Source: Bacillus sp. SA1-12 (lineage in GTDB: Bacteria > Bacillota > Bacilli > Bacillales > Bacillaceae). Taken from it: a stretch of DNA of 64,000 nucleotides. Shown here in pieces: positions 9,116 to 17,842 of the stretch. Under the pieces are notes generated by a model. That model made no database searches. It was not told where the DNA came from and saw nothing but the letters and a program-made list of their open reading frames with translations. The translations under genes and the position numbers were made by a program. Each line of letters opens with the position of its first letter. Within the stretch, counting starts at the first letter, position 1. The DNA lies in NCBI RefSeq assembly GCF_000981385.1, contig NZ_LATZ01000119.1, forward strand, positions 466,311 to 530,310, in the 5' to 3' direction.

Positions 9116-9886
9116 GTGAGTATAGGGGAAAAAGTTAAACTTGAATTAATTAATGTTCAAAAATCATTTGGTGAAAAGGAAGTTCTTAAGAATATTGAAT
9201 TAAGAGTAAATAAAGGTGATTTCATTGCAATCGTTGGCAAAAGCGGATGTGGGAAAAGTACTTTGCTGCGATTAATCGCTGGGCTGGAGCCTCCAACTGA
9301 AGGAGAATTGTTAGTAGATGGAAAACAAATAAATGAGAAAAACTCAACTGCTAAAATGATGTTTCAGGATGGAAGGCTTCTCCCGTGGAAATCAGTCCAG
9401 CACAATGTTGGTTTAGGATTAAAAAAAGGAAATCAAGACAAAGTAACAACTTTGCTGCAGCAGGTTGGATTATTAGAACGTGCAAAGGATTGGCCAAGTG
9501 TTTTATCTGGCGGTCAAAGACAAAGGGTTGCTTTGGCAAGGGCACTTGTCCATGAGCCAGAGCTAATGTTGCTGGATGAGCCCTTAGGTGCACTAGATGC
9601 GTTAACTCGAATGGAAATGCATCGGCTGATTGAAGATTTATGGAAGGAAAAGAAATTTACAGCTATTTTAGTTACTCATGATGTTGAAGAAGCAGTCGCG
9701 TTAGCTAACCGAGTCATTGTGATCGAAAATGGAAAAATATCTATGGAACAAGTCATCAACCTTCCTTACCCAAGGCAGAAGGATCATCCCCTCTTTAATA
9801 AGTTTGTCCGAAAGATATTGACTCAAATTTTAGGGGAAGAAAAGATCCTATCTGAGGATTTTAAAATTTCGAAAGCTTCTACTTAA
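9116..9886 (+). CDS. ssuB: aliphatic sulfonate ABC transporter ATP-binding protein
   Basis: 256 aa, cytoplasmic ATPase of the sulfonate importer. Walker A GKSGCGKST at 41-49, Q-loop MMFQDGRLLPW, signature LSGGQ at 130-134, Walker B LMLLDE at 150-155, and switch His in VTHDVEE. GTG start with TAGGGGG 6 nt upstream, 10 bp after ssuC. The order A-D-C-B differs from the B. subtilis order B-A-C-D. Last gene of the operon. Confidence 0.95.
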   Translation: MSIGEKVKLELINVQKSFGEKEVLKNIELRVNKGDFIAIVGKSGCGKSTLLRLIAGLEPPTEGELLVDGKQINEKNSTAKMMFQDGRLLPWKSVQHNVGLGLKKGNQDKVTTLLQQVGLLERAKDWPSVLSGGQRQRVALARALVHEPELMLLDEPLGALDALTRMEMHRLIEDLWKEKKFTAILVTHDVEEAVALANRVIVIENGKISMEQVINLPYPRQKDHPLFNKFVRKILTQILGEEKILSEDFKISKAST

Positions 9887-10033
9887 TTGATTGCTGAAAT
9901 TCCGACTTATTTCATAGGAATTATTCGATATGGGTTATTATGCAGTTTGATTAAAAGAAAGCCTGATGTTGTAATGAAGGTTTAATCCTACTATTTATAA
10001 CCATAAGTAAAAATCAAAGTCGATTGGATAACC

Positions 10034-10068
10034 AAAGACCAACCATGTTAATATGGTTGGTCTTTTTT
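10034..10068 (+). terminator. intrinsic terminator of the ssu operon
   Basis: Perfect stem AAGACCAACCAT with ATGGTTGGTCTT followed by a T run. Confidence 0.9.
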
Positions 10069-10140
10069 ATAGAGGATGAAGGAAATGGAATTAATGAGGA
10101 TGTTAACTTATTTGTGAACTGAAACAAGGGGGTACTTTCC

Positions 10141-10515
10141 ATGGAAAAAGACGTTATGAACATTATCGATTTTCTGCAAGAAACAAAGAAAACAACTTTA
10201 CTAGAAAACCATCATTTAAATCTTCCGGATCTTTCTTTTTTTCGAAAATGCAACGAGCAGTACCAGATTAATCGAGGTGTATATAATACAATTGACAATT
10301 GGTTCTTTGAGTACGGTATCATCCATGTAATACATCGGAGAATCTATATATTAGCTTTTTTAAACTATGTATCTGAAACAAAAAGGGACGGATCTACTAT
10401 AAGTAAATATATACGATTTGGACATGGAGGTCTAACTAGTGCGTTAAACTCCTTTGTAACAAACTATATAAATGGATATAAGGATATGAAAAATTTTTTT
10501 CAATTAAATGACTGA
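10141..10515 (+). CDS. hypothetical protein, 124 aa
   Basis: No family recognised. The product is basic and aromatic-rich without signal peptide or clear membrane segment. A strong ribosome site (AAGGGGG, 8 nt upstream) and the preceding terminator support a real gene. It lies 100 bp upstream of the P-loop kinase-like gene, with no terminator seen between them. Confidence 0.6.
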   Translation: MEKDVMNIIDFLQETKKTTLLENHHLNLPDLSFFRKCNEQYQINRGVYNTIDNWFFEYGIIHVIHRRIYILAFLNYVSETKRDGSTISKYIRFGHGGLTSALNSFVTNYINGYKDMKNFFQLND

Positions 10516-10617
10516 AAACGAATTTTGTGGGTTATAACGGCAATCTAAGAGGAAAATGCATACTGATATAGAATAGAATAAACCTAAGAATTTAAATTTT
10601 CCTTGGTTAGGTGGTTT

Positions 10618-11136
10618 ATGTTGGAAAAGACAATACCAAAAAGGATCCATATTATTGGCTCTGTTGGGAGTGGTAAAACAACATTAGCAAAACGAATATC
10701 TTCCATGTTGGATATACCGTTTTACGAATTAGATAATGTTGTTTGGATAAGAAATCATAATGGAGATATAAGAAGATCTGAACAGGAAAGAGAAGAATAT
10801 CTTAATTCTATTATTCAATCTAACATCTGGATAATCGAAGGTGTCCACAATGAAGAGTGGGTGGCTAATAGTTTTCATCATGCAGATTTGATTATTTTTT
10901 TAGATACAAAGTATTCAATAAGAACTTATCGTATAATAAAGAGGTTTTTGAAACAAAAGCTTCAATTAGAGAAGTCAAATTACAAACCTACATTTAGGAT
11001 GTTTTTTAGCATGTTTAAATGGAATAGACAATTTGAAGAAGTAGGGAAAAGAAATTTTTTTAACAAGTATAGGATGTATAATGATAAGATAGCTATTTTT
11101 AAGGACAAAGATTGTATAAATAAATACTTCAACTAG
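10618..11136 (+). CDS. P-loop adenylate-kinase-like protein (FlaR-like)
   Basis: 172 aa from the ATG at 10618. Walker A is GSVGSGKTT (14-22), followed by a FYELDN segment and a VxW...E pattern seen in the adenylate kinase-like 'DNA topology modulation FlaR' group. The middle segment ADLIIFLDTKYSIRTYRIIKR resembles the lid and nucleotide-binding part of such kinases. True substrate unknown. AGGTGG lies upstream of the ATG; an in-frame TTG at 10603 is less likely. Confidence 0.8.
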   Translation: MLEKTIPKRIHIIGSVGSGKTTLAKRISSMLDIPFYELDNVVWIRNHNGDIRRSEQEREEYLNSIIQSNIWIIEGVHNEEWVANSFHHADLIIFLDTKYSIRTYRIIKRFLKQKLQLEKSNYKPTFRMFFSMFKWNRQFEEVGKRNFFNKYRMYNDKIAIFKDKDCINKYFN

Positions 11137-11138
11137 GG

Positions 11139-11174
11139 ATGCTTTACTTCAAAATAAGAGTGGAGCATTTTTTT
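11139..11174 (+). terminator. intrinsic terminator after the kinase-like gene
   Basis: A 9-bp stem, ATGCTTTAC with GTGGAGCAT (two G-U pairs), followed by six to seven T. Confidence 0.75.
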
Positions 11175-11286
11175 GAATTGGATAAAGCATTAATTTTGAA
11201 ACTGATATTTACTATCTTTAATGGAGGGAGATTAAAGGAATAAATACTTAAATCGAAAAATGATAGTAAAAAGGAGTGAATAAAGA

Positions 11287-12177
11287 ATAAATAAAACAAT
11301 GATTTCTATTCTTACTTTATTGTTAGTAGCGGGAATGGCAGCTGGAACATATCTTCTAGTAAAAAATATAAGTATAAAGCAACAAATACAATCAGGAAGA
11401 TCACAAACTTCACAGGTTATAAAACAAAAATTAGAAAAGGTAGAGGAGTTTAAATACTATTTGGATACTGGTAATAAGTCGATTGGTGAGCAAATGAAGC
11501 AAATGGATTTAGTCATCATTGAACCGATTGAAATGCAGCAAATGTATATTAATGCTGCCCAAGAGAGCGGTACATTAGTCTACGGTTATATTAACACCAT
11601 GGAAGGCGACAAATGGAATAATGAGCTTTATCGTAAATTCATCGAAGAAGATTTTTATAAGGATAAGAATGGGGATCGGATTTATTTCGAGGAATGGGAT
11701 TCCTACATGATGGATATGACTTCTCCGCATTACCAGGAAGTCATGCTGGAGGAGATCCAAAAGCAGGTAGTCAGCAAAGGGTTGGACGGGGTTTTCTTGG
11801 ATACGGTCGGAAATATAGATTCCTTTCTTCCTGAATCGGAACAAACGGAGCAAAACGAAGAACTAGTAAAATTTATTAAGAAAATCAAACAGCAAAATGA
11901 TATGTCAGTGGCACAGAACTGGGGCTTTCACACTTTAATGAACTACACGGCACATTATGTCGATTTCATCATGTGGGAGGATTTTTCTTATCGGGTAGTA
12001 GGAAAAGACGAATGGTCTTTGGAAATGATGAAAGAGCTGCAAAAAGTAAGGAAGAAGCACGGAACCCAGGTAATGGCTGTAGGTTTTACAGACCAAGAAA
12101 AAAGCAGGGAGTTAGCAGATAAAAATGGATTCAAATTTGTATTTAATCCTGCAGGCTCTTACTATAACGAATGGTAG
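11287..12177 (+). CDS. GH114/TM1410-like glycoside hydrolase family protein (start codon anomalous)
   Basis: Membrane-anchored protein of about 296 aa: one N-terminal hydrophobic segment, then a TIM-barrel domain of the endo-alpha-1,4-polygalactosaminidase-like (GH114/TM1410) type. Landmarks are GLDGVFLDTVGNID and SVAQNWGFHTL. The best ribosome site, AAGGAG at 11271-11276, is followed 10 nt later by ATA AAT AAA ACA ATG. The expected start therefore reads ATA where ATG would give MNKTMISI. The first ATG (11299) is 22 nt from the ribosome site and loses the N-terminal Lys. Substrate unknown. Confidence 0.78.
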   Translation: MNKTMISILTLLLVAGMAAGTYLLVKNISIKQQIQSGRSQTSQVIKQKLEKVEEFKYYLDTGNKSIGEQMKQMDLVIIEPIEMQQMYINAAQESGTLVYGYINTMEGDKWNNELYRKFIEEDFYKDKNGDRIYFEEWDSYMMDMTSPHYQEVMLEEIQKQVVSKGLDGVFLDTVGNIDSFLPESEQTEQNEELVKFIKKIKQQNDMSVAQNWGFHTLMNYTAHYVDFIMWEDFSYRVVGKDEWSLEMMKELQKVRKKHGTQVMAVGFTDQEKSRELADKNGFKFVFNPAGSYYNEW

Positions 12178-12239
12178 CAAAAGTTCATCTAAAATTTTAA
12201 TGATGAGTATAAAAAATAATACAAACAGTCAAAAAGAAA

Positions 12240-12831
12240 TGTCACTTATTAAAAAAGCGCAGTAGACCAATTGTAGGATGTGCAATTTAGACAATTGCAG
12301 AAAATGGTTATGAACAAGCATCTATAGGACTGATCGCTAAACGTGCAAATATAAGTTAAGGGGTTATTTCTTATCACTTTACCAATAAAGAGGAACTTCT
12401 TGAGCAAGTTGTCATTGAAAATTATTTGGCATGCCAGTCTTTTGTTTGTCCGCAAACTGAAGTTCAAACGTCTCCCCATGACATGATTGAAAGCATATAT
12501 TGTAGCAAATCTGACCTTTGTAAATAAAAATCGAAAGCATGTATATGCAGTTATAGAGATAATATCTAATATGAGAATGGAAGACGGAAAACTAAGTTTT
12601 GCAGCTGAGCATAATGAAACAATTTTTCAACCGATTGAAAATATTCTACGCTTGGGGATGAAGGAAGGAGTATTTTGAGAGTTTTCGGTACAATCTGCCA
12701 GAGTCATGGCGTTAACGATCAGACAATCTATTGATGGTTTTAGCATTGAATGAATGAGAAATCCTCTGTTAAATGTTCAGGAATATTCTAAAGAACTAGT
12801 CGCAATCTTCAACAGGGCTACTCGAAAGTAA
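12240..12831 (+). pseudogene. decayed TetR/AcrR family regulator
   Basis: Conceptual translation reads as a TetR regulator: RSRPIVGCAI-stop-TIAENGYEQAS, then LIAKRANIS-stop-GVISYHFTNKEEL, which is the canonical helix-turn-helix. A frameshift near 12487-12500 follows, then NLTFVNKNRKHVYAVIEIIS continuing to RATRK-stop at 12829. At least four in-frame stops and two frameshifts rule out a functional product. No intact target gene can be linked to it. Confidence 0.8.
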
Positions 12832-12853
12832 TGCATCAAGTGAGGGGGATAAC

Positions 12854-13027
12854 ATGTTTTCATATGAGGTCATTTGCTGTAGTTGTAGAAAAAAATTTAG
12901 AGTTTATGAAGGAACTAGGCAATATAAACAGTTCAAAGAAAATAGGAAAAGTGTATTTTGTTGTGAAGATTGTACTCATATTATTCGCCTTGATGCAATC
13001 AAAAACTTTTTTAGGTATAGAGAATGA
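12854..13027 (+). CDS. small zinc-ribbon-like protein (YlaI/DUF2197-like)
   Basis: 57-aa protein with two cysteine clusters, CCSC (8-11) and CCEDC (36-40), consistent with a zinc ribbon like B. subtilis YlaI (DUF2197). Between them is a basic segment (RQYKQFKENRKS). GAGGGGG lies 7 nt upstream of the ATG, a strong ribosome site. Other frames here have no such support. It sits between the TetR pseudogene and the first orphan GerAB permease. Confidence 0.75.
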   Translation: MFSYEVICCSCRKKFRVYEGTRQYKQFKENRKSVFCCEDCTHIIRLDAIKNFFRYRE

Positions 13028-13092
13028 AGAACTATTTGTGTGATCTCTTGAAGTAATCATTCTTAAATCATAGGGGGTGTTTATCGATGAAG

Positions 13093-13115
13093 TGACCCCA
13101 AAAAGCTGTACAGGT
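13093..13115. repeat. possible solitary IS3-type terminal repeat
   Basis: TGACCCCAAAAAGCTGTACA resembles the terminal inverted repeats of IS3-family elements (TGACCCCCAAAAAGT-type). No transposase lies next to it, so it may be a scar. Resemblance is from memory only. Confidence 0.25.
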
Positions 13116-13241
13116 ATCTTTAAAACACAACAAGCAATAATGCTAATAAACTTATAATGTACGCATAACTTGCTCTTCATATGAAAAAAATAATAAAAAA
13201 ATCGATTCTATAAGTCAGAGATTTTATTCTCGGGGGCGGTT

Positions 13242-14351
13242 ATGAAGAAAGAAAATATAAACGGACTTCAGCTATTTTATGTCCTGGTGGGGTTTGAAAT
13301 TGGAACCGCAATTATTCTGGGAATAGGATCAGGAGCCAAGCAGGATGCATGGTTGGCGACACTGATTAGTATGTTATGTGGCCTGATTCTTATGGGCGTT
13401 TTTACACAATTATCACTTTATTATCCAAATGATACTTTATTTTCGATGCTGCCAAAAATAATTGGAAAGTACCTTTCTTATCCAATTACATTGATTTTAA
13501 TTATTTACTTAATCTATATAGCAGCAACAGTCTGCCGCGATTTCGGGGAATTAATTTCTTCTACAATGTTAGTTCGAACTCCTACAGTTGTTATAATCGC
13601 AAGTTTTATGGTATTAATCATTTATTGTCTCCGAGGTGGGGTTGAAGCATTTGGGAGAATGGGTGAAGTGATATTTCCAATTTACTTTATTTCCTTGATT
13701 GTACTTTGGGTTTTATTATTAAATGTGGATGATTTTACTTTAAAAAACCTTACTCCTGTTATGGGAAATGGATTAAAACCAATAGTGAAAGAAGTATATC
13801 CTGGTATTATAAATTTCCCTTTTGGAGAAATGATTATCATCATGATGTTCATGCCTTATTTAAATAACAAACAAATAATTAGAAAGGTAGGCATGTTTGT
13901 TATTTTAATAGGTGGCTTAATCCTGACAATTAATTCAATTTTTGTTTTGTGTGTCCTAGGTCCAGCAATTTATGATGAGAATTGGTTTCCTTTTTTTACA
14001 GCTACTCAGATGGTCTCAATTGCAGATTTTCTTGAACGATTTGATGCATTGGTTATTTTAATGATGGTATCTGGGGTGTTTTTTAAAGTTGGGGGTTGTA
14101 CATTTGGTGCTGCTGTTGGAATCTCTCATTTAGTTAAATTAAATCAAACGAAATCGGTACTACTCGGTTTAGGGACCATTATTACTCCTTTATCCTTATT
14201 AATTGCAACGAACCTTGTGGAATATTTGGAAATTGCATATGATTACTTAATTCCTTATTTATTCGCACCATTACAACTGATTTTGCCAATCATCCTTCTT
14301 TGTATTGCATTTATACGCAAAAAGTTCAACCTGGAAAAATCGTCTACATGA
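13242..14351 (+). CDS. GerAB/GerKB-type spore germination permease, orphan copy 1
   Basis: 369 aa, about ten transmembrane helices, GerAB family (amino acid-polyamine-organocation superfamily). B subunits of germinant receptors are thought to recognise the germinant in the spore inner membrane. The start follows TCGGGGGCGGTT. No gerA or gerC gene is adjacent. A close paralogue lies at 20.3 kb with the same upstream string TTATTCTCGGGGGCGGTT, showing duplication. Cysteines at CTFG and CRDFG differ only slightly between copies. Confidence 0.9.
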   Translation: MKKENINGLQLFYVLVGFEIGTAIILGIGSGAKQDAWLATLISMLCGLILMGVFTQLSLYYPNDTLFSMLPKIIGKYLSYPITLILIIYLIYIAATVCRDFGELISSTMLVRTPTVVIIASFMVLIIYCLRGGVEAFGRMGEVIFPIYFISLIVLWVLLLNVDDFTLKNLTPVMGNGLKPIVKEVYPGIINFPFGEMIIIMMFMPYLNNKQIIRKVGMFVILIGGLILTINSIFVLCVLGPAIYDENWFPFFTATQMVSIADFLERFDALVILMMVSGVFFKVGGCTFGAAVGISHLVKLNQTKSVLLGLGTIITPLSLLIATNLVEYLEIAYDYLIPYLFAPLQLILPIILLCIAFIRKKFNLEKSST

Positions 14352-14843
14352 GGTAAATCTATTATTATAAATTAATTACTTTTATATAGAAATAAAGTGC
14401 AATAATGAAATGAAAATAATAACTTATATTCCTTATATTTGCTCTATTATTTTGCATTCACGATTTAAAATTCGACAAATGAGATTATTCAGCAAAGAAT
14501 GGAGTTGGTGTCTAAGGATATGCCTTACCATTTGCTTGGTTCGGCAACCTTCTGGATGAGCTTCAGCATCAATGACAAACGTATTTTTGCAGTAAAACTA
14601 AAACGGTTCCGCTTTCTTCTAAAAAGAGAAAATGGTACCTGTTTTTTATCTTTTTTTATTATTGTCTTGAAATAGTCCTGCTAGGATTTCTGCATTCCAA
14701 TTTTCTGGAATAGCCAGACGTATGGGTCACGACGGCAGCAGTATCCATATTTTCTACATTTGACAACACTGTGCTTCTTTACATATGTTTTTTTTTTGAG
14801 ATTTCACCTAAAAAATCAGCATGAAATTAAGTTTCGAAAATCC
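14352..14843. other. gene-poor region with decayed coding remnants
   Basis: On the minus strand, the segment at about 14655-14765 reads ENMDTAAVVTH and then, one frame over, LAIPENWNAEILAGLFQDNN followed by a stop. This looks like the 3' end of a lost gene of unknown family. A plus-strand 58-codon ORF (14499-14675) has no ribosome site and probably is chance. An imperfect inverted repeat (GTGCAATAAT...ATTATTTTGCA) lies at about 14398-14458. Confidence 0.45.
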
Positions 14844-14874
14844 TTGACCTTGAGCGCGCTCTAGGTCCTACACT
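14844..14874 (+). promoter_or_regulatory. MerR-type promoter/operator of the SDR gene
   Basis: A -35 TTGACC (14844-14849) and -10 TACACT (14869-14874) are separated by 19 bp, the overlong spacing typical of MerR-activated promoters. The spacer holds a near-perfect palindrome, ACCTTGAGC-GCGCTCTAGGT (14848-14867). The likely regulator is the MerR protein encoded at 15.8 kb. Confidence 0.85.
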
Positions 14875-14908
14875 AAACATATCTTAAACAGGGAAGGGAT
14901 GATCAGGT

Positions 14909-15649
14909 ATGTTAAATGTAGCAGGAAAAGTAATTTTATTAACCGGAGCATCTAGTGGAATCGGAGAAGCGGCTGCAAAAGTACTTTCAAGCAAAGGAGC
15001 TAAGGTCGTACTTGCAGCAAGGCGACAAGAGCGTTTGCGGAATCTTAAGTTAGCTCTTGAAAAAGAAGGTGGAACAGTTGAATATAAAGTTACTAATGTA
15101 ACTTCTCAAGAGCAGATGGAGGAGCTGGCCCGTTTTACAATCGATACCTTTGGAAAAATTGATGTGCTCATTAACAATGCGGGGATCATGCCTCTTTCTT
15201 TTTTACACGAAAAGAAGGTAGAGGAATGGGATCAAATGATTGATGTAAATATTAAAGGAGTGCTTTATGGTATTGGTGCGGTTCTTCCGTATATGCGAAA
15301 ACAAAAACAAGGTCACATTATTGATGTTTCCTCGGTTACAGGTCATATCGTTAGAAAAACTTGGGCCGTCTATTCAGGAACAAAATTTGCCGTTCGAGCG
15401 ATTACTGAAGCTTTGCGACAAGAAGAAGCAGCGAATAATATTCGCACGACGATTATTTGTCCTGGAGGAGTGAAAACGGAGCTGGTTAATACCATTTCAA
15501 ATGAAGATATTAAAGAAAGCATTAACGAGTCCTTGCAATTTGCATTGCCGCCGGAAGCTATTGCCCACTCGATTCTTTATGCCATTTCACAACCGGAACA
15601 TACGGCTGTCAATGAAATAATTGTAAGACCAACTTTACAAGAATTATAA
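14909..15649 (+). CDS. SDR family NAD(P)-dependent oxidoreductase
   Basis: 246-aa classical short-chain dehydrogenase/reductase. Cofactor motif TGASSGIG (12-19), NNAG (89-92), catalytic Ser in DVSSVTG (141/142), Tyr155 and Lys159 in YSGTK. Substrate not predictable. It is expressed from a MerR-type promoter and followed by a terminator, then by the merR gene on the same strand. This pattern is common for aldehyde- or electrophile-responsive oxidoreductases (AdhR-like systems), so a detoxification role is plausible but inferred. Confidence 0.92.
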   Translation: MLNVAGKVILLTGASSGIGEAAAKVLSSKGAKVVLAARRQERLRNLKLALEKEGGTVEYKVTNVTSQEQMEELARFTIDTFGKIDVLINNAGIMPLSFLHEKKVEEWDQMIDVNIKGVLYGIGAVLPYMRKQKQGHIIDVSSVTGHIVRKTWAVYSGTKFAVRAITEALRQEEAANNIRTTIICPGGVKTELVNTISNEDIKESINESLQFALPPEAIAHSILYAISQPEHTAVNEIIVRPTLQEL

Positions 15650-15665
15650 TAGATGATAACTAAGT

Positions 15666-15694
15666 GCTCACCTTTTTTTTGCAGGTGGGCTTTT
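15666..15694 (+). terminator. intrinsic terminator of the SDR gene
   Basis: GCTCACCT with AGGTGGGC (one G-U) and a T-rich loop and tail; separates the SDR gene from merR. Confidence 0.7.
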
Positions 15695-15792
15695 CACTTA
15701 GCAAATAGATTAAATGGATGGAAAATTAGAGCATAGCAAAGTATTACATATGGACTTTAAAAACTTAATAGACTACTATAGGAGGAATTCGT

Positions 15793-16143
15793 TTGAGCTA
15801 TACAATTGGTCAAGCATCAGAGAAAACAGGGTTATCGATTCACACATTGCGATATTATGAAAGAGAAGGAATTATGCCAAATGTAAATCGTAATGAAAGC
15901 GGCATACGCTTGTATGAAACGAAGGATCTTGAAGCACTTGAATTTATCTGCTGTCTTCGAGCGACAGGTATGACTATTTCTGATATAAAGCAGTTTGTAA
16001 GAGGAAGTACAACGATTGACCAACGTATTGAAATGCTTGAGAAACAACAAGAAAACGTAAAATCACAAGTAGAACAATTTATGTCGTATCAAGTCATGAT
16101 TAATCGTAAGATAGATCTGTATAGAAAAATGAGGCAGACTTAA
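15793..16143 (+). CDS. MerR family transcriptional regulator
   Basis: 116 aa. The N-terminal winged helix-turn-helix reads YTIGQASEKTGLSIHTLRYY then EREGI, followed by a coiled-coil dimerisation helix (about 75-115). No cysteine-rich metal site is visible at the C-terminus, which argues against a metal sensor. TTG start, 6 nt after AGGAGG. Its best target is the 19-bp-spacer promoter 900 bp upstream. It may control itself through readthrough or its own promoter. Confidence 0.9.
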   Translation: MSYTIGQASEKTGLSIHTLRYYEREGIMPNVNRNESGIRLYETKDLEALEFICCLRATGMTISDIKQFVRGSTTIDQRIEMLEKQQENVKSQVEQFMSYQVMINRKIDLYRKMRQT

Positions 16144-16184
16144 TCTTGCTGTCTTATAAACCAGTATGGAGGCGATAGACGTTA

Positions 16185-16709
16185 ATGAAACGACAAGAAC
16201 ACATTATTTTTCGAGAAGTTCAGCGCCCCCGACAAATTTGGATATGGGTTATCATTTTATTGATTGCAGCATTTATGTGGTTTAGCTTCATAACACAAGT
16301 CATCATTGGCGTTCCAATAGGTGATAAACCGGCTCCGGACATAATTATGTTGCTGTTTTGGCTTGCTTTCAGCATTGTATTTCCATTGTGTTTGCTCCGG
16401 TTCATGAAGCTGGTAACTGAGGTCCGGAGGGATGGACTTTATGTACGTTATGTGCCGTTCCATTTTCATTATAAGTCATTTTTATTTAAGGATATTGTTC
16501 GTTATAAGAACATTACATACCGTCCGCTTGGACGATTTGGAGGTTGGGGCATACGTTTTAATGCAGAAGGAGAAACTGCTTATACCATGAGTGGAAACCA
16601 AGGAATAGAATTACATTTACCAAATAGTACTGTGGTGGTGGGATCTCAAGATCCTGATGGGTTGATAAAAGCTCTGGATTCAGCGAAAAGGGACCTAATG
16701 AGATTGTAA
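16185..16709 (+). CDS. two-helix membrane protein (DUF6141-like)
   Basis: 174 aa: two transmembrane helices near the N-terminus (about 18-40 and 50-75), then a soluble PH-like beta domain with FHFHYKSFLFKDI and YRPLGRFGGWGIR. This matches the layout of DUF6141 proteins. GGAGG lies 13 nt upstream of the ATG. Forty bases downstream of merR and possibly cotranscribed with it. Function unknown. Confidence 0.75.
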   Translation: MKRQEHIIFREVQRPRQIWIWVIILLIAAFMWFSFITQVIIGVPIGDKPAPDIIMLLFWLAFSIVFPLCLLRFMKLVTEVRRDGLYVRYVPFHFHYKSFLFKDIVRYKNITYRPLGRFGGWGIRFNAEGETAYTMSGNQGIELHLPNSTVVVGSQDPDGLIKALDSAKRDLMRL

Positions 16710-16792
16710 TAAAAGGGCGATTTACTTGAATAAGAGTTGATACCAAAATAGTAAAATAAATATACAGATATTATTTCTTAGGGGAGAGAAAG

Positions 16793-17289
16793 ATGGAGAT
16801 AAGACTGTTAAATCCGCCAGATGCTAAGAACTATCTTGATCTAAGATTAGAGGCCTTACAAAACAGTCCTAGGCATTTGCATCTAGTTATGAAGAGGAGA
16901 AAGATCAATCCGTAGAAAAATACAAAATCAGATTTCACTCTCAGGAATCCTTTACTTTTGGTGCTTTTGAAAATGAAAAACTTTTCGGTGTAGTTACGTT
17001 GGTTAAAGAAAAGAAGAGTAAATTAATACATAGAGCGAATATTTTCGCAATGTATGTTTCTCCTGAAAAGCGTGGTATTGGTGTTGGAAAGTATTTAATT
17101 CTAAAGGCAATTAAGAAGGCAAAAGAAAATGAAGAAATTGAGCAGATTTATTTAACAGTGGTATCAACTAATAGTAGAGCAAAAAGGCTTTATTCTTCTT
17201 TAGGGTTTAAGGTATTTGGAAAAGATAAGAAAGCATTAAAGTTAGAGCAAACCTATTTTGATGAAGAATTAATGGTTTTATTTCTTTAA
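16793..17289 (+). pseudogene. GNAT acetyltransferase disrupted by one frameshift
   Basis: A ribosome site (AGGGGAGAGAA) and ATG at 16793 begin MEIRLLNPPDAKNYLDLRLE. The frame breaks at about 16870, where CCT-AG-GCA needs one more base to read the family motif SPEAF. The next frame continues FASSYEEEKDQ through the acetyl-CoA loop EKRGIGVGKYLI to the stop. One deleted base restores a full GNAT protein of about 165 aa, so this is either a young pseudogene or a sequencing error. Confidence 0.85.
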
Positions 17290-17465
17290 AAGAGGTTGTT
17301 AGTTTCCTAGGACGTTTAGGTAGTTTTTCTTCGTTTAATCAATATTCTGCTTCGAGCGCTATAATTGAACAATCATAAAAAAGGAATCTTCATTTTGTTA
17401 TTATCCCCTTATAGTGGACAGTAAAAAGAAAGGATTGTACTGTCTTCTATGGAGGGGATTTTTTC

Positions 17466-17795
17466 ATGGGGAAAATTAGAACAACCTATACAAAAGAAAT
17501 TAAACTAAAAGCTATTAATTTATACGAAAACGAAGATATGGGGATCAGATCAATTTCCAAAGAGTTAGGGATTGGATATACAATTGTCCAAAGATGGATA
17601 GCTCATTATAAAAGTGAGGGAATTCAAGGGTTAAACGAAAAGAGAGGAAAATCTCGAAACCCACTTAAAGGTAAAGCTAAAAAAGACCACGAGAGTGATA
17701 CAGAAAAAATAAGTCGATTAGAAGCAGAGAATGCCTATTTAAAAAAGCTATTAGCTGCGAAAAGGGAGATGATTCCGGAAAAGAAAAATCGTTAA
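17466..17795 (+). CDS. IS150-type transposase OrfA (helix-turn-helix)
   Basis: 109 aa. DNA-binding helix-turn-helix of the IS3 family (SIRSISKELGIGYTIVQRW-like segment) followed by a leucine-zipper-like coil ending ISRLEAENAYLKKLLAAKRE. Near its end lies the heptamer A-AAA-AAG (17741-17747) in the correct phase for -1 frameshifting. The -1 frame is open from there into OrfB, so an OrfAB fusion transposase is expected. Confidence 0.92.
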   Translation: MGKIRTTYTKEIKLKAINLYENEDMGIRSISKELGIGYTIVQRWIAHYKSEGIQGLNEKRGKSRNPLKGKAKKDHESDTEKISRLEAENAYLKKLLAAKREMIPEKKNR

Positions 17796-17842
17796 AATAC
17801 AAAATAATTCATGAGCTTACGGATCAATTTACTATTATCACG

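Noticed and set aside
12831..13043. 70-codon ATG ORF overlapping the zinc-ribbon gene
   Set aside because: No ribosome site; the overlapping 57-codon frame has paired cysteines and GAGGGGG.
14499..14675. 58-codon plus-strand ORF
   Set aside because: No ribosome site, no recognisable features, and minus-strand coding traces occur nearby.
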